A stretch of DNA of 18,827 nucleotides, from assembly GCA_964637235.1 (NCBI GenBank), contig CAZWVR010000042.1, positions 1 through 18,827 on the forward strand. The letters run 5' to 3'. How positions within the stretch are numbered: the stretch's first letter is position 1; each line of letters begins with the position of its first letter. A program made the position numbers and the translations under genes. Origin of the DNA: CAZWVR01 sp964637235 (GTDB taxonomy: Bacteria; Bacteroidota; Bacteroidia; Bacteroidales; S143-33). A model generated the notes under the pieces. The model was given only the letters and a program-made list of their open reading frames with translations, was not told the origin of the DNA and did no database searches. Shown here one piece after another: positions 15,056 to 18,827 of this stretch.

Positions 15056-15661
15056 TTAAAAAAAATGTCTGAGAAACAGGTATATAAGACTAAATTTAAA
15101 AATGATTGGGAAAATGAAACCATATAAAGCACCCCAAAAGTGTGCGTTATGTCCAATATTGTCGCCACCTCTTTTTGCCATATAATGTGAATATAAAAGA
15201 TAAAGTACAGCAAAGATTATAGCAGGCATAGGAATTATAAAAAAGACACCAAGCATAGCCCAAGGGTGTAGCAATATAAAAGCGAAAACAACCGCAGAAA
15301 TCGCACCGGAGGCTCCAACTGCTACATAAGCATAATTATCAGCATATTTTTTTAAATCGCTTAATGAACTAATAAATAGCGCACTTATATATAATACAAT
15401 GTATAGAATAGAGCCACCTGTGGGACCCCAGATTATCCTAAAATCTTTTTCTATCACTTCTCCGAAAAAGTATAAAGTAAGCATATTGAAAAATAGGTGG
15501 GTAAAATTGGCATGAACTAAACCATAGGAGAATATCCTATATATTTCTCCTTGTTTGATTTTATATGGAATAAAGCTCAGTTTATAAAACAGTTCTCTAT
15601 TGTTGAAAGCATAAAGAGATACTATTGTAGTGATGATTATAATTAACCAAGTTATTATCAT
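15056..15661 (-). CDS. Rhomboid-family intramembrane serine protease
   Basis: The 201-residue protein has six predicted membrane helices and the full rhomboid catalytic set. VHANFTHLFFNMLTLYFFG at 49-67 gives His50, His55 and Asn59 (the HxxxxHxxxN oxyanion motif). GASGAISA at 116-123 gives the nucleophile Ser118. GHNAHFWGALYG at 170-181 gives the catalytic His174. Rhomboids cut transmembrane substrates within the membrane; the substrate here is unknown. The size is that of the minimal bacterial form without extra domains. The ATG overlaps the alaS stop as ATGA, so its translation is probably coupled to alaS. That links a housekeeping gene to a membrane protease, possibly only by convenience of transcription. 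Confidence 0.95.
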   Translation of the reverse strand: MIITWLIIIITTIVSLYAFNNRELFYKLSFIPYKIKQGEIYRIFSYGLVHANFTHLFFNMLTLYFFGEVIEKDFRIIWGPTGGSILYIVLYISALFISSLSDLKKYADNYAYVAVGASGAISAVVFAFILLHPWAMLGVFFIIPMPAIIFAVLYLLYSHYMAKRGGDNIGHNAHFWGALYGFIFPIIFKFSLIYLFLRHFF

Positions 15662-18279
15662 AGACCTAATTTTTCTTTAATTTTATTTAATGCTTCATTT
15701 ATTCCGAGAGGATTTTTGCCCCCTGCGGTAGCAAAGAATTTTTGACCGCCTCCACCACCTTGTATTTCTTTTGCAGCTTCTTTTACTAATATGTTGGCGT
15801 CTAAATTTTTCTCTTCCACTAAATTATTACTAATCATTACTTCTAACATCGGTTTATTATTGATAACTGTTCCAAGAGCAAGTACAAGATTTTCAATTTC
15901 TCCTTTTAATTGATATGCCAAAGATTTAAAGGTTTTGGCATCGTCTATGTCAATTTTTTCGATGATATAATTTATGCCGTTTTTATTTAGGATTGAATTT
16001 TTTAGGTTATTTTTTAGTAATTGTAGTTTTTCGCGTTCGAAGTTTTCCAGTTGTTTTTGTATAAGTTTATTTTGTTCCAGTATTTTTTCTACTCTTTTTA
16101 GTATATCTTCGGTTTTAAGGATGTTTTTAAGTTTTTTTACAGTATTTTCCAAGTTAAGGACATATTTTTCGGCTTCATATCCTGTGATTGCTTCAATACG
16201 TCTAATACCAGCAGCTATTGCGGTTTCCGAGGTAATTTTAAAGAAGCCTATTTCGCCAGTTGCATTTACGTGGGTACCACCGCAGAACTCTATGGAAGGA
16301 CCGAATTTTATAACTCTGACTTTATCTCCGTATTTTTCACCGAATAGGGCGATTGCCCCCATTTTTATACCTTCGTTGAATGGGAGGTCTCTTTTTTCTT
16401 CTCTGGGATAATTTGCACGAATCATTTCATTTACGAGGTTTTCAATTTTATGGATTTCTTCATCTGATAATTTTTGAAAATGTGAGAAGTCAAATCGTAA
16501 TCGTCTGGGTTCTACAAGAGAACCTCTTTGTTCGACATGAGTACCCAGTATTTTTCTAAGAGAGTAATGTAATAAGTGTGTTGCAGAATGGTTATACATT
16601 GTAGCCTTACGGCGTTTTTCATCTACTTCGGCTATAAAATGACCATTTAGATTTTGAGGTATTTTTTCTGTAAGATGAACAATTAAGTTGTTTTCTTTTT
16701 TAGTGTCAAGAATTTTTATTTTTTCTTTATCGTTATATATGTATCCAGTATCTCCTATTTGTCCACCTCCTTCCGGATAAAAAGGAGTTAATTGAAATAC
16801 AAGCTGATAGTATTCTTTATTTTTTATTTTAACTTTGCGGTATCTGGTGATATAGACCTCAGCTTTAAGAGTGTCATATCCGACGAATTGTTCAGTTTTA
16901 GCTTCTTTGAGTATTATCCAATCTTCTGTTTGTTGTACACTGCTATTTCTGGAACGTTCTTTTTGCATTTGCATATATTTGTTGTATTCTTCTTGGTTGA
17001 GGGTTAGACCTTGTTCTTGAAGTATAAGTTTTGTTAAGTCGAGGGGGAAGCCATAGGTATCGTATAGGGTAAATGCGACTGATCCTGGGATTTGCTTTTT
17101 ACCTTCGCGTTTAGTTTTTTCAATAACTTTTTGGAGTAATGATATGCCTGTATCTAAGGTTTTTAGGAATAGATTTTCTTCTTCAATTATAACTTTTCTG
17201 ATAAAGTCGTGTTGTTGAATTAGTTCCGGATATTGTTCACCCATTACTTTGTTTAAGGAAGGTAGAAGTTTATACAGATAAGGTTCTTTTTGGTTTAGGA
17301 AAGTAAAAGCATACCTTACAGCACGTCTTAGGATACGACGGATTACATATCCGGCTTTTTCGTTAGAGGGTATTTGACCGTCAGCGATTGAGAATGCTAT
17401 TGCTCTAATATGATCTGCGCATACTCTCATAGCGATATCTACCTGTTTATCTTCACCGTATTTGAGCCCTGTAATTTTTTCTTGGTCTTTTATAATAGGT
17501 TGGAATATATCTGTATCGTAATTTGATTTTTTACCTTGTACAATCATTGTTAATCGTTCAAATCCCATTCCTGTATCTACGTGTTTTTGGGGAAGTTTTT
17601 CCAGTGAACCATCTTTTTTTCTATTGAATTGGATAAATACAAGGTTCCATATTTCGATTACTTCTGGGTGGTCTTTGTTTATGAGTTTTTCACCTGGGAT
17701 TTTTTTTCTTTCTTCTGCATCGCGTAAGTCAATATGTATTTCAGAGCAAGGTCCGCAGGGACCTATATCTCCCATTTCCCAGAAGTTATCTTTTTTACTT
17801 CCGAATAGTATTTTATGTTCTGGTAAATATTTTTTCCAAAAGTTTTTGCTTTCTATATCTGCTTCAAGATTAGTTTCTTTATCTCCGCCGAATACCGTAG
17901 CATATAGTCTATCCGGATCAATTTTTAGTGTTTTTGTAAGGAATTCCCATGCATAGTCTATTGCTTTTTCTTTGAAATAATCGCCGAAAGACCAATTACC
18001 GAGCATTTCAAACATTGTATGGTGATATGTGTCTTTTCCGACTTGTTCTAAATCATTATGTTTTCCGGATACTCTTAGGCATTTTTGGGAGTTTGCCACT
18101 CTTTTATATTGAGGTTCTTTAATCCCGAGGAAAATATCTTTGAATTGATTCATTCCTGCATTGGTAAACATCAGTGTAGGATCGTCTTTTCTGACGATAG
18201 GAGCTGATGGAACTATTTTATGTCCTTTTGCTTCGAAAAATTCAAAAAAAGCTTTTCTTATTTCGTTTGATGTCATCAT
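15658..18279 (-). CDS. alaS: Alanyl-tRNA synthetase
   Basis: AlaRS charges tRNA-Ala and edits mischarged Ser and Gly. The full-length protein (873 residues from ATG 18279) has all domains. The class II core carries PTLMFTNAGMNQFKDIFLG near 34-52, HTMFEMLGNWSFGDYF at 87-102, and GDIGPCGPCSEIHIDL. The editing domain carries zinc-site motifs HSATHLLH and FCGGTHVNATGEIG, and a coiled segment leads to the C-Ala domain with GGGGGQKFFATAGG near the end. The start is ATG 18279 or the next ATG at 18276 (MTSNEIRK, usual for the family). A longer reading from TTG at 18297 is unlikely because that TTG is the end of the -7 box TACATTTG. A rhomboid gene overlaps the stop. Confidence 0.97.
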   Translation of the reverse strand: MMTSNEIRKAFFEFFEAKGHKIVPSAPIVRKDDPTLMFTNAGMNQFKDIFLGIKEPQYKRVANSQKCLRVSGKHNDLEQVGKDTYHHTMFEMLGNWSFGDYFKEKAIDYAWEFLTKTLKIDPDRLYATVFGGDKETNLEADIESKNFWKKYLPEHKILFGSKKDNFWEMGDIGPCGPCSEIHIDLRDAEERKKIPGEKLINKDHPEVIEIWNLVFIQFNRKKDGSLEKLPQKHVDTGMGFERLTMIVQGKKSNYDTDIFQPIIKDQEKITGLKYGEDKQVDIAMRVCADHIRAIAFSIADGQIPSNEKAGYVIRRILRRAVRYAFTFLNQKEPYLYKLLPSLNKVMGEQYPELIQQHDFIRKVIIEEENLFLKTLDTGISLLQKVIEKTKREGKKQIPGSVAFTLYDTYGFPLDLTKLILQEQGLTLNQEEYNKYMQMQKERSRNSSVQQTEDWIILKEAKTEQFVGYDTLKAEVYITRYRKVKIKNKEYYQLVFQLTPFYPEGGGQIGDTGYIYNDKEKIKILDTKKENNLIVHLTEKIPQNLNGHFIAEVDEKRRKATMYNHSATHLLHYSLRKILGTHVEQRGSLVEPRRLRFDFSHFQKLSDEEIHKIENLVNEMIRANYPREEKRDLPFNEGIKMGAIALFGEKYGDKVRVIKFGPSIEFCGGTHVNATGEIGFFKITSETAIAAGIRRIEAITGYEAEKYVLNLENTVKKLKNILKTEDILKRVEKILEQNKLIQKQLENFEREKLQLLKNNLKNSILNKNGINYIIEKIDIDDAKTFKSLAYQLKGEIENLVLALGTVINNKPMLEVMISNNLVEEKNLDANILVKEAAKEIQGGGGGQKFFATAGGKNPLGINEALNKIKEKLGL

Positions 18280-18294
18280 GATGAAAATTTTATG

Positions 18295-18302
18295 CAAATG
18301 TA
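18295..18302 (-). promoter_or_regulatory. -7 box of the alaS-rhomboid unit
   Basis: The minus strand reads TACATTTG (18302 to 18295), an exact TAnnTTTG match. The alaS ATG at 18279 would follow after a leader of about 10 bases. A weak TTTTC lies 19 bases upstream. This box rules against starting alaS at the TTG inside it. Confidence 0.5.
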
Positions 18303-18394
18303 TAAAAAATCCCTAAATAACGAAAAGAGTTTTAGTGAAATAGGTTTATAAAGTTAAAAAAGGTAAAAAAATAGTTTTTGTTTAATATAAGTTG

Positions 18395-18402
18395 TATTTT
18401 TG
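18395..18402 (+). promoter_or_regulatory. -7 box of the phosphofructokinase gene
   Basis: TATTTTTG at 18395-18402 matches the Bacteroidota -7 consensus and lies 23 bases before ATG 18426. A TTTG at 18377-18380 is nearby but spaced too closely (14 bases) to be a standard -33 element. Together with the alaS box, it makes the 146-bp gap a divergent promoter region. Confidence 0.42.
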
Positions 18403-18425
18403 TTTTTCAATCAAAACTAAAAGAT

Positions 18426-18827
18426 ATGGGAAAAAAAAGGAGAGGTGTTATAGGCATTCTTACGGGAGGAGGGGATGTTCCCGGACTAAATCCAGCAATT
18501 AGGGCTATTACAATACGAGCCAAGCGAGAGGGTTATGATGTTATTGGCATACGTCGTGGTTGGGCAGGTTTAATAGAAATAGATAGAAGCAAAGGAGCTG
18601 ATAATTCTCATTGTTTTATGTATCTTGATGAGAATATAGTAAATAAAGTAGGTAGAACAGGCGGCACTTTTTTGCATTCCTCTCGTACTCGTCCCAGTAG
18701 GGTTCCCAAAGCTCTGGTGCCTGAGCATTTGAAGGATACATATAAAGACGAATATAATGATCTTACCCCGGAGGTATTGAAAAATTTGGAATGGTTGGGA
18801 ATAGATTATTTGATACCTATTGGAGGT
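18426..18827 (+). CDS. 6-phosphofructokinase, N-terminal 134 residues, cut by window edge
   Basis: The reading frame from ATG 18426 is open to the window end and encodes the start of a PfkA-superfamily enzyme. Phosphofructokinase phosphorylates fructose 6-phosphate to the 1,6-bisphosphate in glycolysis. GILTGGGDVPGLNPAIRA at 10-26 is the nucleotide-binding loop, and GRTGGTFLHSSRTRPS at 77-92 is the next conserved block. A longer than usual insert then runs to LGIDYLIPIGG (124-134). That GGGDxPGLN plus insert pattern resembles the longer PFK subgroup rather than the short E. coli PfkA type. The residue after IPIGG that separates ATP-users (GGDGS) from pyrophosphate-users (GGDD) is just outside the window, so the phosphoryl donor is undecided. 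Confidence 0.93.
   Translation, partial: MGKKRRGVIGILTGGGDVPGLNPAIRAITIRAKREGYDVIGIRRGWAGLIEIDRSKGADNSHCFMYLDENIVNKVGRTGGTFLHSSRTRPSRVPKALVPEHLKDTYKDEYNDLTPEVLKNLEWLGIDYLIPIGG

Noticed and set aside
15019..15213. Minus-strand 64-codon frame overlapping the rhomboid gene end
   Set aside because: It mostly covers the rhomboid coding region, including the catalytic histidine motif in the true frame.
15974..16411. Long open frame on the plus strand antisense to alaS, and similar ones at 16792-17007 and 17624-17956
   Set aside because: They lie wholly inside the well-conserved alaS gene, have no recognisable protein features, and are expected from low stop density opposite lysine/glutamate-rich coding sequence.

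Overview
The window is AT-rich chromosomal DNA from a bacterium that is most likely a member of the Bacteroidota. Three things suggest this. Several intergenic gaps carry Bacteroidota-type -7 boxes (TAnnTTTG) close to start codons. The genes show no recognisable Shine-Dalgarno sequences. The protein set fits the phylum (AlaRS with the GDIGPCGPCSEIHIDL signature, stand-alone MnmD, SiaB/SiaC-type proteins, DUF481 barrel). TGA is used as a stop, so the code looks standard. I see no rRNA, tRNA, CRISPR array, insertion sequence or phage gene. The gene content is mostly chromosomal housekeeping with several unusual accessory genes in between.

Layout. From 3986 down to the left edge (minus strand) runs a tightly coupled trio: a STAND-like P-loop protein with C-terminal TPRs, murF, and a FetB-family ABC permease cut by the window edge; each stop is followed by one base and then the next ATG. 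Divergent from it is a YdjM-like membrane-bound hydrolase (4056-4751, plus). It meets pnuC (4744-5340, minus) tail to tail with a small overlap. A 34-bp divergent gap holding a perfect 10-bp inverted repeat separates pnuC from mnmD (5375-6037, plus).

From 10397 down to 6048 (minus) seven genes run together: a one-helix membrane protein, an exported six-cysteine protein, queG, a SiaB-type kinase, two tandem SiaC-type phosphoproteins, and a DUF481 outer-membrane protein. A well-formed promoter lies at the head of this run. Divergent from it are a TPM-domain membrane protein and a protein with two Tim44-like/zinc-ribbon units (10523-12656, plus).

Two further minus-strand units follow. One is HD-domain protein - holA - PAP2 phosphatase (14903 to 12729), with overlapping stops and starts. 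The other is alaS - rhomboid protease (18279 to 15056), joined by an ATGA overlap. A 6-phosphofructokinase gene starts divergently from alaS at 18426 and runs off the right edge.

The most interesting parts are the SiaB-SiaC-SiaC-DUF481 module, which lacks the SiaA phosphatase and SiaD cyclase known from Pseudomonas; the TPM plus double Tim44/zinc-ribbon membrane pair; a STAND protein with eroded nucleotide-binding motifs coupled to murF; and an HD protein whose HD doublet reads AD.
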